The notes under the pieces were generated by a model, which was not told the DNA's origin, did not search any database, and was given only the letters and a program-made list of their open reading frames with translations. The translations under genes and the position numbers were made by a program. From the NCBI RefSeq assembly GCF_029223195.1, contig NZ_JARHUF010000013.1, forward strand, positions 1 through 64,000: DNA of 64,000 nucleotides, read 5' to 3'. This stretch comes from Vibrio sp. CAU 1672 (lineage in GTDB: Bacteria > Pseudomonadota > Gammaproteobacteria > Enterobacterales > Vibrionaceae). Below, piece after piece: positions 7,836 through 16,592 of this stretch (positions are counted from its first letter, which is position 1; the number at the start of each line of letters is the position of its first letter).

Positions 7836-8870
7836 CTAAAGCTCGATTGGCTGGTAGTCGCTGACGATTTGTCTGAATTCAACCAGGGCAGCCTGGGCAT
7901 CAACTTTGCGGGACTTCACCGATTTGATCCACTGGGCATCCAAACCTTCGGTTAACTGCTCAAAGTATTGAATGTCTTCTTTCGATAGGTCTTTAACTTT
8001 GCTGCCTGATGCGATGATATCCGCTTCGCCAACTTCATCGGCTTTCGACCAGTAATGTCCGGCCATGGCTGAAAGTTTTTCTCCGGACACGCTTCTGAGC
8101 GCCTGACGGTCTTGCTCTGACAGCTTCGCCATAAACTCCGGGCTGATGAAAATGCCGAATGAACCCAGGTACAGCCCGGTCGGTAGTTTGTAGCTGTATG
8201 GGGCGACGTCTTTAAACCGTGCGGCCTTCATCATATCCATTTGCATAAATAAGCCATCTGCTACGCCCTGTGACAGCATTTCGTAGGCTTTGGTTGCCGG
8301 TGCGCTTACCCCGGAAACCTCGAGAAGTTTGCCGATTTCGGTCGAGATCCCACCGCCCACGCGCATCTTTTTGCCTTTAAGATCTTTCAGAGAGGCGATG
8401 GGTTCACGCATGTGAACCTGACCGGGGCCATGCACAAATACGCCGGCAAGTTCGACGCCGTTATACTCAAATGAGTTTTTAAAATACTTTTCGTTTACTC
8501 GCCAGTGTGCCACCGATGCCGCTTCGCCACTGGCTTTATTGCCTGGTAGCTCAGCAATCTGAGTCAGGCGAAAACGTCCGGGCAGGTAACCGTGAAACGT
8601 CCAGGCGGCGTCAACAGCACCATCTTCGACCAGTTCAACGAGACTTTTAGGGTGGGCCAAATCGTATTCCAGTTTAATCGTGACCCGGCCTTCAGTGGCG
8701 TCTTCTATCCATTTTCCCCACGTCGGCAGTACGTCGGCATTCATGGTTTGCATTGGGCTTAACCAAGTTGCAATTTTGAGTTGATGAGTTTCCGCCTGAA
8801 CGCTTTGACTCATCAGCATGGTAGAAGCGAGCAATCCGGCTACGCCTTTGGCGAAGGTTGTTTTAAACAT
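7836..8870 (-). CDS. dctP: TRAP transporter periplasmic substrate-binding protein, DctP family
   Basis: A 344-residue protein with a signal peptide ending after SQSVQA (about residue 26), followed by the DctP/SBP_bac_7 fold. Family landmarks include LVELVEDGAVDAAW, SLKDLKGKKMRVGG and the long helix region near LYLGSFGIFISPEFMAKL. TRAP binding proteins usually hold a carboxylate through a conserved Arg, here probably the one in KKMRVGG. The start has aagga upstream. It is the first gene of the operon and is divergent from paaZ, which makes phenylacetate or a related aromatic acid the leading substrate candidate (inference from position only). Confidence 0.93.
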   Translation of the reverse strand: MFKTTFAKGVAGLLASTMLMSQSVQAETHQLKIATWLSPMQTMNADVLPTWGKWIEDATEGRVTIKLEYDLAHPKSLVELVEDGAVDAAWTFHGYLPGRFRLTQIAELPGNKASGEAASVAHWRVNEKYFKNSFEYNGVELAGVFVHGPGQVHMREPIASLKDLKGKKMRVGGGISTEIGKLLEVSGVSAPATKAYEMLSQGVADGLFMQMDMMKAARFKDVAPYSYKLPTGLYLGSFGIFISPEFMAKLSEQDRQALRSVSGEKLSAMAGHYWSKADEVGEADIIASGSKVKDLSKEDIQYFEQLTEGLDAQWIKSVKSRKVDAQAALVEFRQIVSDYQPIEL

Positions 8871-8950
8871 AACTGTTTCCTTTATCAGTCCCGTTAAAGT
8901 AGGTATATCTCAAACAAATGACACATCAATCTATCATTTGATGATTAAAA

Positions 8951-8980
8951 CGTATCATTTAAAAATTCAGTTGTGTATCA
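8951..8980. promoter_or_regulatory. Candidate PaaX-type operator in the dctP/paaZ intergenic region
   Basis: cgtatcattt (8951-8960) and tgtatcat (8974-8981) are two direct copies of a TATCAT-containing word in the 274-base space between the divergent dctP and paaZ genes. The same word occurs as an inverted pair in front of paaA. A further related copy (ctatcatttg) lies at about 8931-8941. Control of both promoters by PaaX is plausible but is inferred from motif sharing only. Confidence 0.4.
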
Positions 8981-9144
8981 TGAATGTTAATGAATTGTGT
9001 TTTTGTGAATCAGGTTATGTTTTATCGATTAACAACTCAGCGATTTCATCAACGATGTGTAGTTACTAAAACTGGCATCTCATTCAATAGGCAAACGACT
9101 CGGTAGCAGCTAGCTACGGCATTAAGGATTAACGAGGTATAGAA

Positions 9145-11196
9145 ATGGAACAATTAACCAGCTATCTAGCCGGAGAATGGTATTTTGGAGCAGGTCAACC
9201 GCGTGTGGTTGCCAGCGCGATCACGGGAGAGGCGTTGTATCAGGTTAGTGCAGACGGAATGAACACCGCCGAAGTGCTTGATTACGGCCGCGAACGCGGC
9301 AGCAAGGCGCTGTCTCAAATGACCTTCCTTGAGCGGGCGAACATGCTTAAGGAGCTCGCTAAGTACCTGCTTTCTCGTAAGGAAGAGTTCTATGCACTGT
9401 CGCAACACACCGGGGCAACACGGGTCGACTCGTGGATTGATATCGAAGGCGGGATCACCACCTTATTTAATTATTCAGGCCTGGCGAACCGCGAGCTGCC
9501 AAACGACATCATCTGGCCGGAAGACGAACTGATCCCGCTTTCCAAAGAGGGGGGATTTGCTGCGCGCCATTTCCTCACCAGCAAAACCGGCGTTGCGCTG
9601 CACATCAACGCCTACAATTTTCCCTGCTGGGGGATGTTAGAAAAGCTGGCTCCGACCTGGCTGGGTGGGGTCGCAGCGATCGTCAAACCGGCAACAGAAA
9701 CCGCGTATTTAACGCAGGCAATGGTGAAAGCCATGCTGGAGAGTGGCTTGCTGCCTGAGGGGGCGATTCAGGTGGTGTGTGGCTCAGTGGGTGATATGTT
9801 TGAGCATCTTGATTACCAGGACGTGGTGACTTTTACCGGCTCTGCCCAAACCGGGCAGATGCTGCGTTCACACCCGAACATCACGCGAAACTCGATTCCA
9901 TTTACCATGGAAGCCGATTCACTCAACTGTGCGATCCTCGGCCCGGATGTGACCCCTGAGATGCCAGAGTTTAAGTTGTTCGTTCGTGAAGTGTTGCGGG
10001 AAATGACGGTCAAGGCGGGTCAGAAATGTACTGCAATCAGAAGGGCGATGGTACCGCAGCATTTGATCGAGGAGGTCGCCGGGGCACTGACGGCGAAGCT
10101 CAGGACCATCAGCGTGGGTGATCCGTCGCAGGAAGGCGTGAAGATGGGGGCTCTGGTCAGCAAGAGTCAACTGGATGATGTGCGGGAAAAGGTGACTACG
10201 CTGTCTAACCATTGTGAGGTACTGATTGGAGGAAATACCGCCGAATTCGAGGTGCACGGCTCACCGGAGGGGGCATATTATCCACCAACCCTGCTGCGCT
10301 GCCACAACCCACACGAGGTTGAAGAGGTGCACAGTGTAGAAGCATTTGGCCCGGTTTGTACCCTGATGCCATACCAGGATTTAACCGATGCAGCGGCGCT
10401 GGCGAGAAAAGGCCAGGGCAGTCTGGCGGGCAGTGTTGTGACCGCTTCCGGTAGTGTGGCTGCCCAACTCGCGCTTGACATCGGCCCGGTCCATGGCCGT
10501 TTGCATGTGTTGAATGAAGAGTCCTCCAAAGAGTCGACCGGCCATGGCTCACCGCTGCCGATGCTGGTTCACGGTGGCCCCGGCCGTGCGGGTGGCGGCG
10601 AAGAAATGGGAGGGCTGCGCGGGGTGAAACACTATATGCAACGTACCGCCATTCAGGGTTCGCCAACCATGCTGGCGCAAATTGGCCGGGAATGGGTTCG
10701 CGGTGCACAAACCATCAGCGACCCTGTTCATCCGTTTAAGAAATACTTTGAGCAGTTGCAGTTGGGGGAAACGCTGAAAACCGCGCGAAGAACCATCACT
10801 GAAGCCGATATTGTCAACTTTGCCTGTTTGAGCGGCGATCATTTTTACGCTCATATGGACGAGATCGCGGCAAGAGAGTCGATGTTTGGTGAAAGAGTGG
10901 CACACGGCTACTTTGTCATCTCTGCTGCGGCCGGACTGTTTGTCGAAGCCGCCCCGGGTCCGGTTCTGGCGAACTATGGTATGGAAGGCTTACGCTTTAT
11001 TGAACCGGTAAAAATCGGCGATACCATCCAGGTTCACCTGACCTGCAAAAAGAAAATCAAAAAGCGTCAGCGCTCAGCAGAGGAACCGGCGCAAGGTGTG
11101 GTCGCCTGGGATGTCGAAGTGGTCAACCAGGACGGCAAACCGGTTGCGCTCTATACCATTCTCACGTTAGTTGCCAGACAGCACGGTGACTTTTAA
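9145..11196 (+). CDS. paaZ: Bifunctional oxepin-CoA hydrolase / 3-oxo-5,6-dehydrosuberyl-CoA semialdehyde dehydrogenase
   Basis: A 683-residue fusion of an N-terminal aldehyde dehydrogenase and a C-terminal MaoC-like hydratase, as in E. coli PaaZ. It opens the oxepin-CoA ring of the phenylacetate pathway and oxidises the resulting aldehyde with NADP. The dehydrogenase catalytic residues fall at Glu256 (FTMEADSLN) and Cys295 (AGQKCTAIR), matching the E. coli numbering. The hydratase Asp/His pair is at 565 and 570 (GDHFYAH). Unlike E. coli, where paaZ is divergent, here it runs in the same direction as paaA-K but has its own terminator, so it is probably a separate transcription unit. Confidence 0.97.
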   Translation: MEQLTSYLAGEWYFGAGQPRVVASAITGEALYQVSADGMNTAEVLDYGRERGSKALSQMTFLERANMLKELAKYLLSRKEEFYALSQHTGATRVDSWIDIEGGITTLFNYSGLANRELPNDIIWPEDELIPLSKEGGFAARHFLTSKTGVALHINAYNFPCWGMLEKLAPTWLGGVAAIVKPATETAYLTQAMVKAMLESGLLPEGAIQVVCGSVGDMFEHLDYQDVVTFTGSAQTGQMLRSHPNITRNSIPFTMEADSLNCAILGPDVTPEMPEFKLFVREVLREMTVKAGQKCTAIRRAMVPQHLIEEVAGALTAKLRTISVGDPSQEGVKMGALVSKSQLDDVREKVTTLSNHCEVLIGGNTAEFEVHGSPEGAYYPPTLLRCHNPHEVEEVHSVEAFGPVCTLMPYQDLTDAAALARKGQGSLAGSVVTASGSVAAQLALDIGPVHGRLHVLNEESSKESTGHGSPLPMLVHGGPGRAGGGEEMGGLRGVKHYMQRTAIQGSPTMLAQIGREWVRGAQTISDPVHPFKKYFEQLQLGETLKTARRTITEADIVNFACLSGDHFYAHMDEIAARESMFGERVAHGYFVISAAAGLFVEAAPGPVLANYGMEGLRFIEPVKIGDTIQVHLTCKKKIKKRQRSAEEPAQGVVAWDVEVVNQDGKPVALYTILTLVARQHGDF

Positions 11197-11236
11197 GCAC
11201 AGCACACCGGAACAGACTCGTGAATAAAGACAGTAA

Positions 11237-11262
11237 ACAGGGCCATTTGGCCCTGTTTTTTT
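11237..11262 (+). terminator. Rho-independent terminator after paaZ
   Basis: An 8-bp stem (acagggcc/ggccctgt) with a 4-base loop is followed by a run of T. It separates paaZ from the paaA operon. Confidence 0.88.
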
Positions 11263-11335
11263 ATCACAAATTTAACAATTCAATGTGCATATTGGGGTGT
11301 TTATGTAAATAAACTGTTGCGATTGATGAATTGCG

Positions 11336-11374
11336 TGATACATTATTTTTACTGAAAGCGAATGATGTGTATCA
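11336..11374. promoter_or_regulatory. Candidate PaaX-type operator in front of paaA
   Basis: tgataca (11336-11342) and tgtatca (11368-11374) form a 7-bp inverted repeat whose centres are 32 bases apart, about three helical turns. The right half ends just 2 bases before the paaA ribosome-binding site (ggagg). A repressor bound here would block transcription or translation of the main paa operon. PaaX, encoded at the end of this operon, is the obvious candidate; the assignment is inference. Confidence 0.5.
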
Positions 11375-11386
11375 AATGGAGGAAGG

Positions 11387-12316
11387 ATGTCTGCAGAGCA
11401 AACGTTATTCGAGCGTAAGATCGAACAAGAGATTGCTATTGAGCCTAAGGATTGGATGCCTGAGGGCTATCGCAAAACCTTGGTACGCCAGATAGGTCAG
11501 CACGCCCATTCAGAAGTGGTTGGGATGCTGCCGGAAGCGAACTGGCTGACCCGTGCCCCCTCACTGCGCCGTAAAGCGGTTTTGCTGGCGAAAATACAGG
11601 ATGAGGCCGGTCACGGTATGTATCTGTACAGCGCGGCAGAAACGCTGGGTGGTGAGCGTCACGACTTATACCAGAAAATGCTGTCTGGTGAGATGAAGTA
11701 CTCATCCATCTTCAATTATCCGACTCTTAACTGGGCTGATGTCGGCGTCGTCGGCTGGCTGGTCGATGGCGCTGCGATCGTCAATCAGGTCGCGCTGTGC
11801 CGTACGTCTTACGGACCCTATGCCCGTGCCATGGTGAGGATTTGTAAGGAAGAAAGTTTCCACCAGCGCCAGGGGTATGAAGCGTGCCGGGTACTGGCGG
11901 ATGGCAGCGATGAACAGAAGGCTATGCTGCAGGATTCCATTAACCGCTGGTGGTGGCCGGCATTGATGATGTTTGGTCCGAGTGACAACGATTCACCGAA
12001 CACAGCGAAAAGCATGGGCTGGAAAATTAAACGTGTCAGTAATGACGATCTACGGCAAAAATTTGTCGACAACACGGTGCATCAGGTTCATGCGCTGGGA
12101 ATGACCATTCCCGATCCGGACCTCAAGTGGAATGAAGAAACCGGTCACTACGAATTCGGCACCATCAACTGGAAAGAGTTCTACCAGGTGATTAACGGTC
12201 ACGGGATTTGTAACCACGAGCGGTTGAAAGCCAAGCGTGAGGCGTGGGAAGCCGGTGAATGGGTCCGGGAAGCTGCAATGGCCCACTCGCAAAAACAGAT
12301 GGAAAGCGCTGCCTAG
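11387..12316 (+). CDS. paaA: Phenylacetyl-CoA 1,2-epoxidase, catalytic subunit A
   Basis: A 309-residue bacterial multicomponent monooxygenase subunit with a ferritin-like di-iron four-helix bundle. Iron ligands are recognisable in [12 protein letters not shown] (Glu near residue 73, His near 76) and in [13 protein letters not shown] further on. With PaaB, PaaC, PaaD and PaaE it inserts one oxygen atom of O2 into the ring of phenylacetyl-CoA to give the 1,2-epoxide. The start has a strong ggagg upstream. It is the first gene of an operon that runs at least to paaK. Confidence 0.98.
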   Translation: MSAEQTLFERKIEQEIAIEPKDWMPEGYRKTLVRQIGQHAHSEVVGMLPEANWLTRAPSLRRKAVLLAKIQDEAGHGMYLYSAAETLGGERHDLYQKMLSGEMKYSSIFNYPTLNWADVGVVGWLVDGAAIVNQVALCRTSYGPYARAMVRICKEESFHQRQGYEACRVLADGSDEQKAMLQDSINRWWWPALMMFGPSDNDSPNTAKSMGWKIKRVSNDDLRQKFVDNTVHQVHALGMTIPDPDLKWNEETGHYEFGTINWKEFYQVINGHGICNHERLKAKREAWEAGEWVREAAMAHSQKQMESAA

Positions 12317-12355
12317 CCGCGCCGAATGATTGGAAAAAGATTAAGGAGAATGAAG

Positions 12356-12643
12356 ATGAGTGCACTTAAATGGCCGCTGTATGAAGTATTTGTCCGTAGC
12401 AAACAAGGTCTGGATCACAAGCATGTAGGAAGCGTGCGCGCAGCGGATGGCCAGATGGCACTGGAAGCGGCCCGTGACCTGTACACCCGCCGTAACGAAG
12501 GTTGTTCCATCTGGGTCGTCGAATCGAATCAAATCACCGCATCGCAACCGAGTGAGTCTGGCCCGCTGTTCGATCCTGCTGAAGATAAAGTTTATCGCCA
12601 TGCCAGCCATTACACCATTCCTGCTGATATCAAGCATATGTAG
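12356..12643 (+). CDS. paaB: Phenylacetyl-CoA epoxidase subunit B
   Basis: A 95-residue protein starting MSALKWPLYEVFVRSKQGLDH, typical PaaB. It is a small non-catalytic subunit that bridges PaaAC heterodimers in the epoxidase complex. The ATG at 12356 sits 7 bases after aaggag; upstream in-frame starts at 12326 and 12350 are poorly spaced from that site, so they are rejected. Length agrees with the family. Confidence 0.97.
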   Translation: MSALKWPLYEVFVRSKQGLDHKHVGSVRAADGQMALEAARDLYTRRNEGCSIWVVESNQITASQPSESGPLFDPAEDKVYRHASHYTIPADIKHM

Positions 12644-12652
12644 GAGGGGCTC

Positions 12653-13411
12653 ATGACAGAACAACAACAGAAAGTAAGTTACTTGCTTCAGCTTGCTGAC
12701 ACCAACCTTATCCTTAGTCATCGCCTCGCCGAATGGTGTGGTGTTGCACCGGAGCTGGAAATTGATATGGCCCTTGCCAATATCGGCCTGGATCTGCTTG
12801 GTGAAGCGCGCAATTTATATCAGTATGCGGCAGTTCTGGAGGGTGGTCATAAAACCGAAGACGAATATGCCTACCTCAGAGAAGAGCGTGAGTACAAGAA
12901 CCTGTTACTGGTCGAGCGCCCTAATGAAGGTTTCGATATCTCAATCGTACGCCAGTTCCTGTACGACAACTTTCATGCATTGCTGCTGACAGAGCTGAGC
13001 AATAGCTGTGATGAACAGTTAGCAGCGATCGCCAAAAAATCCCTTAAGGAAGTGACATACCACCTGCGTTACAGCAACGGCTGGATCGAACGTTTGGGCG
13101 ATGGTACTGCACTGAGCCACGCCAAAGTTCAGGCGGCGCTGAACGAGTTATGGCGCTACACCGATGAGATGTTTGAGCCAAGTGAAGCGGAACAGGCCCT
13201 GGCTGAGCAAAACATCATTGTTGACGTGGCTGAACTGAAAGCGCAGTGGTTAAGCAATGTCAAAGCGACGCTGGATAAAGCGACGCTGACCCTGCCTGAG
13301 CCGGGATACTTCCAGCAGGGCGGTAAGTCAGGCAAACACAGTGAGCATCTGGGCTATATTCTGGCCGAACTTCAGTACATGCAACGGACATATCCGAACC
13401 AACAATGGTAG
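12653..13411 (+). CDS. paaC: Phenylacetyl-CoA epoxidase structural subunit C
   Basis: A 252-residue ferritin-like protein that pairs with PaaA but lacks a functional metal site. Conserved segments include LADTNLILSHRLAEWCG at the N-terminus, IGLDLLGEARNLYQYAA and YHLRYSNGWIERLGDGT. The start ATG follows aggagg by 6 bases, and the gene lies 9 bases after paaB. Length matches E. coli PaaC. Confidence 0.97.
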   Translation: MTEQQQKVSYLLQLADTNLILSHRLAEWCGVAPELEIDMALANIGLDLLGEARNLYQYAAVLEGGHKTEDEYAYLREEREYKNLLLVERPNEGFDISIVRQFLYDNFHALLLTELSNSCDEQLAAIAKKSLKEVTYHLRYSNGWIERLGDGTALSHAKVQAALNELWRYTDEMFEPSEAEQALAEQNIIVDVAELKAQWLSNVKATLDKATLTLPEPGYFQQGGKSGKHSEHLGYILAELQYMQRTYPNQQW

Positions 13412-13420
13412 GGCCTGCGG

Positions 13421-13927
13421 ATGATTAAGCAAACACTCGACACGCTTGCCGATCCAGAGATGCACCGTGTATGGCAGTTAGTCAGCGCCATTCCTGATCC
13501 CGAGATTCCGGTGATCTCAATTGGTGAGCTGGGTATGGTGAGAAACATCGTCAGAACCGGAGAATCCTGGGTGGTGAAGTTTACCCCGACTTACTCCGGC
13601 TGTCCGGCGACGGAAATGCTGATCGGTGATATCCGGGATACCTTAATCAGCGAAGGTTACTCTCAGGTTGAAGTTGAAGTGCAACTGGACCCGGCGTGGA
13701 CGACGGACTGGATTCAGGAATCGAGCAAGCAGAAGTTACGTGACTACGGCATCGCTCCACCAGACAGAAAAGCGTGTATGCACAGTGCCATTAACGCACA
13801 GCCAGAATGTCCCCATTGTGGCAGTGCTGAAACCAAAATGGTGAGCGAATTTGGTTCCACGGCGTGTAAAGCGCATTTTCAGTGCAAAGCCTGCCTGGAG
13901 CCATTTGACTACTTCAAGTGCATATAA
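13421..13927 (+). CDS. paaD: Phenylacetate degradation protein D, MIP18/SufT-like with Cys4 zinc knuckle
   Basis: A 168-residue protein. The N-terminal half is a DUF59/MIP18 domain (IPDPEIPVISIGELGMVR, then the conserved SGCPATEML). The C-terminal extension holds paired cysteines CPHCGSAE...CKAC typical of PaaD. Family knowledge points to a role in maturing or inserting the iron-sulfur cluster or metal of the epoxidase complex. It sits 9 bases after paaC within the epoxidase gene block. Confidence 0.96.
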   Translation: MIKQTLDTLADPEMHRVWQLVSAIPDPEIPVISIGELGMVRNIVRTGESWVVKFTPTYSGCPATEMLIGDIRDTLISEGYSQVEVEVQLDPAWTTDWIQESSKQKLRDYGIAPPDRKACMHSAINAQPECPHCGSAETKMVSEFGSTACKAHFQCKACLEPFDYFKCI

Positions 13928-13941
13928 AGTAAGGGATTATT

Positions 13942-14997
13942 ATGACAGATTTTTACCCATTAAAGGTCGCTCGTGCAGACAAGGACACCCAGGACTCAGT
14001 CGTACTCGAATTTGAGGTGCCACAAGAGCTCGAACAGCAGTTTCGTTTTCACCCCGGGCAGCATTTAACCTTCAAATCCACCATTGATGGTGAGGAACTG
14101 CGCCGTTGTTACTCCATCTGCTCGGCACCCGGCGAACACCGTTTGCAGGTCGGGATCAAAGCGATAGCAGAAGGCCGATTTTCAAACTTTGCGGTTAACG
14201 AGATACAGGCAGGTGATGAGCTTGACGTCATGACGCCGCAAGGCCATTTCGGCTTTAGCCCCAGCCCGGAGCGTCAGGTGAATTATCTGGGGATTGCGGT
14301 GGGGTCGGGCATCACGCCGATCCTTTCGATGCTGAAAGCCGCGTTAGATCAGGAGCCAAACAGCACCTTTACGCTGCTCTACGGCAACCGCAACGGTCAG
14401 AGCATGATGTTCCGCAATCAGTTGCTTGAGTTAAAGAACCGCTACCCGGAGCGCCTGCACGTCAGCTACTTCTTTTCTCGTGAAACCAATGACGTGGAAC
14501 TATGGAACGGCCGTTTAGACGGTGAAAAAATCCGCCAGTTGGGCAATGGCCTGTTTGACTGGAGTTCGTTTGACGCCTGTTATGTGTGTGGTCCGGAAGA
14601 GATCCTGGAGTCTTGCTATACCGCGCTGGTCGAAGGCGGTCTGAGTGAAGAGAGCTACCACGTAGAGCGTTTCAATACTGCGACCAAATCCAGAGAAAAG
14701 CCGGCTAACCAATCGGATAACACCCTGGTGACATTAAAGCGTGACGGGCGGGTGATGAAAATCGACATGACGTCACAAGACGACAGCGTGCTTGACGCGG
14801 CACTCAGACAGGGGGTGGATTTACCGTATGCCTGTAAGGGCGGGGTGTGCGCGACCTGTATCTGTAAAGTCAAATCGGGTCATGTCGAAATGGGCACCAA
14901 TTACAGCCTGGAGGCGGATCAGGTCGAGAAGGGCTACGTACTGAGCTGTCAGGCCGTACCGACCACCAGTGAAATCGAAATTGATTTTGATGTGTAG
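13942..14997 (+). CDS. paaE: Phenylacetyl-CoA epoxidase reductase subunit E
   Basis: A 351-residue electron-transfer protein with three domains: an FAD-binding barrel (RRCYSICSAPGEH), an NAD(P)-binding domain (GIAVGSGITPILSML and YVCGPEEI) and a C-terminal plant-type 2Fe-2S ferredoxin. The cluster cysteines are Cys298, Cys303, Cys306 and Cys336. It passes electrons from NADPH to the PaaA di-iron centre. Spacing of 14 bases to paaD and 8 bases to paaF fits a single operon. Confidence 0.98.
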   Translation: MTDFYPLKVARADKDTQDSVVLEFEVPQELEQQFRFHPGQHLTFKSTIDGEELRRCYSICSAPGEHRLQVGIKAIAEGRFSNFAVNEIQAGDELDVMTPQGHFGFSPSPERQVNYLGIAVGSGITPILSMLKAALDQEPNSTFTLLYGNRNGQSMMFRNQLLELKNRYPERLHVSYFFSRETNDVELWNGRLDGEKIRQLGNGLFDWSSFDACYVCGPEEILESCYTALVEGGLSEESYHVERFNTATKSREKPANQSDNTLVTLKRDGRVMKIDMTSQDDSVLDAALRQGVDLPYACKGGVCATCICKVKSGHVEMGTNYSLEADQVEKGYVLSCQAVPTTSEIEIDFDV

Positions 14998-15005
14998 AGG
15001 ACGCC

Positions 15006-15794
15006 ATGCCATTTCAAAACGATGAGCAAGACGTAAGATGTGCGATCTCTGCCGACGGGGTGTTAACCCTGACCTTAAATCGTCCGCAAAAACGCAATGC
15101 ACTCAGCAATGAGGTGCTGATGCAGTTAGCGGAACTGCTCGAGGAGGCCGATCAGGAAAGCTCAATCAAGGCGGTGGTGCTATACGGCGGGGAGTCCATG
15201 TTTGCCGCCGGGGCGGATATCAAAGAGATGTCGAGCCAGCATGCTATTGATACCTGGCTTAATCCCCGACCTAAGTTGTGGCAGAGCATCGACCAGTTTG
15301 AAAAGCCCCTGATCGCGGCGGTAAATGGCTACGCGCTGGGTGCCGGTTTGGAGCTGGTGCTGTTGTGCGATGTGGTGGTTGCCGGGGAGGGCACACTTTT
15401 TGGTTTGCCGGAAATTACGCTCGGGTTAATGCCCGGAGCCGGCGGTACCCAGCGCCTCGCGCGTACGGTGGGTCGTTCGCTGGCCAACCAGATGGTGTTG
15501 ACCGGCCAGCCGATCACGGCACAAAAAGCGTTAAATGCCGGGCTGATCAGCGAAGTGACCATTTCACAGAACACCCTGCACAAAGCGCAGGAGATCGCCG
15601 CGACGATCGCGCAGCGGGCACCACTGGCGGTGCGCGCTGCAAAAGTGTCGTTAAAGTCCGTACCGAATAACACACTGGGTCAGGGTCTGATGATGGAGCG
15701 GCAGCTGTTCAGCCTGCTGGCGGAAACCCATGACCGGGCCGAAGGGATTCAAGCGTTTCTGGATAAAAGAAAAGCGACATTTGAAGGGAAATAA
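15006..15794 (+). CDS. paaF: 2,3-dehydroadipyl-CoA hydratase (enoyl-CoA hydratase family)
   Basis: A 262-residue crotonase-fold enzyme. The oxyanion-hole motifs are AAGADIKEM and VNGYALGAGLELVLLCD, and PEITLGLMPGAGGTQRL contains the second conserved acidic residue expected of a true hydratase. It hydrates 2,3-dehydroadipyl-CoA to 3-hydroxyadipyl-CoA. Its order directly before paaG matches E. coli and separates the hydratase from the isomerase. Confidence 0.95.
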   Translation: MPFQNDEQDVRCAISADGVLTLTLNRPQKRNALSNEVLMQLAELLEEADQESSIKAVVLYGGESMFAAGADIKEMSSQHAIDTWLNPRPKLWQSIDQFEKPLIAAVNGYALGAGLELVLLCDVVVAGEGTLFGLPEITLGLMPGAGGTQRLARTVGRSLANQMVLTGQPITAQKALNAGLISEVTISQNTLHKAQEIAATIAQRAPLAVRAAKVSLKSVPNNTLGQGLMMERQLFSLLAETHDRAEGIQAFLDKRKATFEGK

Positions 15795-15797
15795 TCA

Positions 15798-16589
15798 ATG
15801 GAAGAAGAGCCAATTTTAGTTCAGGTGGAAGCCGGTGTGGCGGTGATCACGCTTAATCGACCTAAGCAGTTGAACAGCTTTAACCCGGATATGCACAAAG
15901 CGCTTAAGGTGGCGTTAAGGCAGACCGAGGCAGATGAATCAGTGCGTGCGGTGCTGCTGACCGGAGCCGGGCGCGGCTTTTGTGCCGGGCAGGATCTGAA
16001 TGACCGCAACGTTAACAGCGGCGATGAGATGCCGGATCTGGGTGAAAGTATCGAGAAATACTATAACCCGCTGATCAAACAAATCACCACGATGCCGAAG
16101 CCGGTCATCGCCGCGGTCAACGGGGTCGCGGCCGGGGCGGGGGCCAATATCGCCCTGGCTTGTGACATCGTGTTTGCCGCGCAGTCGGCCAGCTTTATTC
16201 AGGCGTTTTGCAAAATCGGCCTGGTACCGGATTCGGGTGGTACCTGGGTGTTGCCACGCCTGGTCGGAATGGCGCGTGCCAAAGCGCTGATGTTGCTGGG
16301 AGATAAGCTCAGTGCCCGTCAGGCACAGGAGTGGGGCATGATCTGGCAATGTGTTGACGATGAGGCGCTGATTGAGCAGGCGATGTCGGTAGCCAACCAT
16401 CTGGCGACCCAGCCAACCAGTGGGCTTGGTTTTATCAAGCACGCACTTAACTACGCCACGGATAACAGCCTTGGCCAGCAGTTGAGTCTGGAAAAAGATC
16501 TGCAACGCCTGGCTGGCCGCACGGATGATTACCGTGAAGGCATTCAGGCCTTCTTTGATAAGCGGGCACCTGAATTTAAAGGGAAGTAA
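15798..16589 (+). CDS. paaG: 1,2-epoxyphenylacetyl-CoA isomerase (crotonase family)
   Basis: A 263-residue crotonase-fold protein. It has GAGRGFCAGQDLNDR, the PaaG-type oxyanion loop, and CKIGLVPDSGGTWVLPRLVG, where Asp replaces the hydratase Glu, as is usual for PaaG. It converts the ring epoxide into oxepin-CoA and also shifts a double bond later in the pathway. It starts 3 bases after the paaF stop, so the two are translated from one message. Confidence 0.96.
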   Translation: MEEEPILVQVEAGVAVITLNRPKQLNSFNPDMHKALKVALRQTEADESVRAVLLTGAGRGFCAGQDLNDRNVNSGDEMPDLGESIEKYYNPLIKQITTMPKPVIAAVNGVAAGAGANIALACDIVFAAQSASFIQAFCKIGLVPDSGGTWVLPRLVGMARAKALMLLGDKLSARQAQEWGMIWQCVDDEALIEQAMSVANHLATQPTSGLGFIKHALNYATDNSLGQQLSLEKDLQRLAGRTDDYREGIQAFFDKRAPEFKGK

Positions 16590-16592
16590 GTC

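Noticed and set aside
10205-10708. Long minus-strand ORF in paaZ
   Set aside because: Antisense to the aldehyde dehydrogenase domain; composition is that of a shadow frame.
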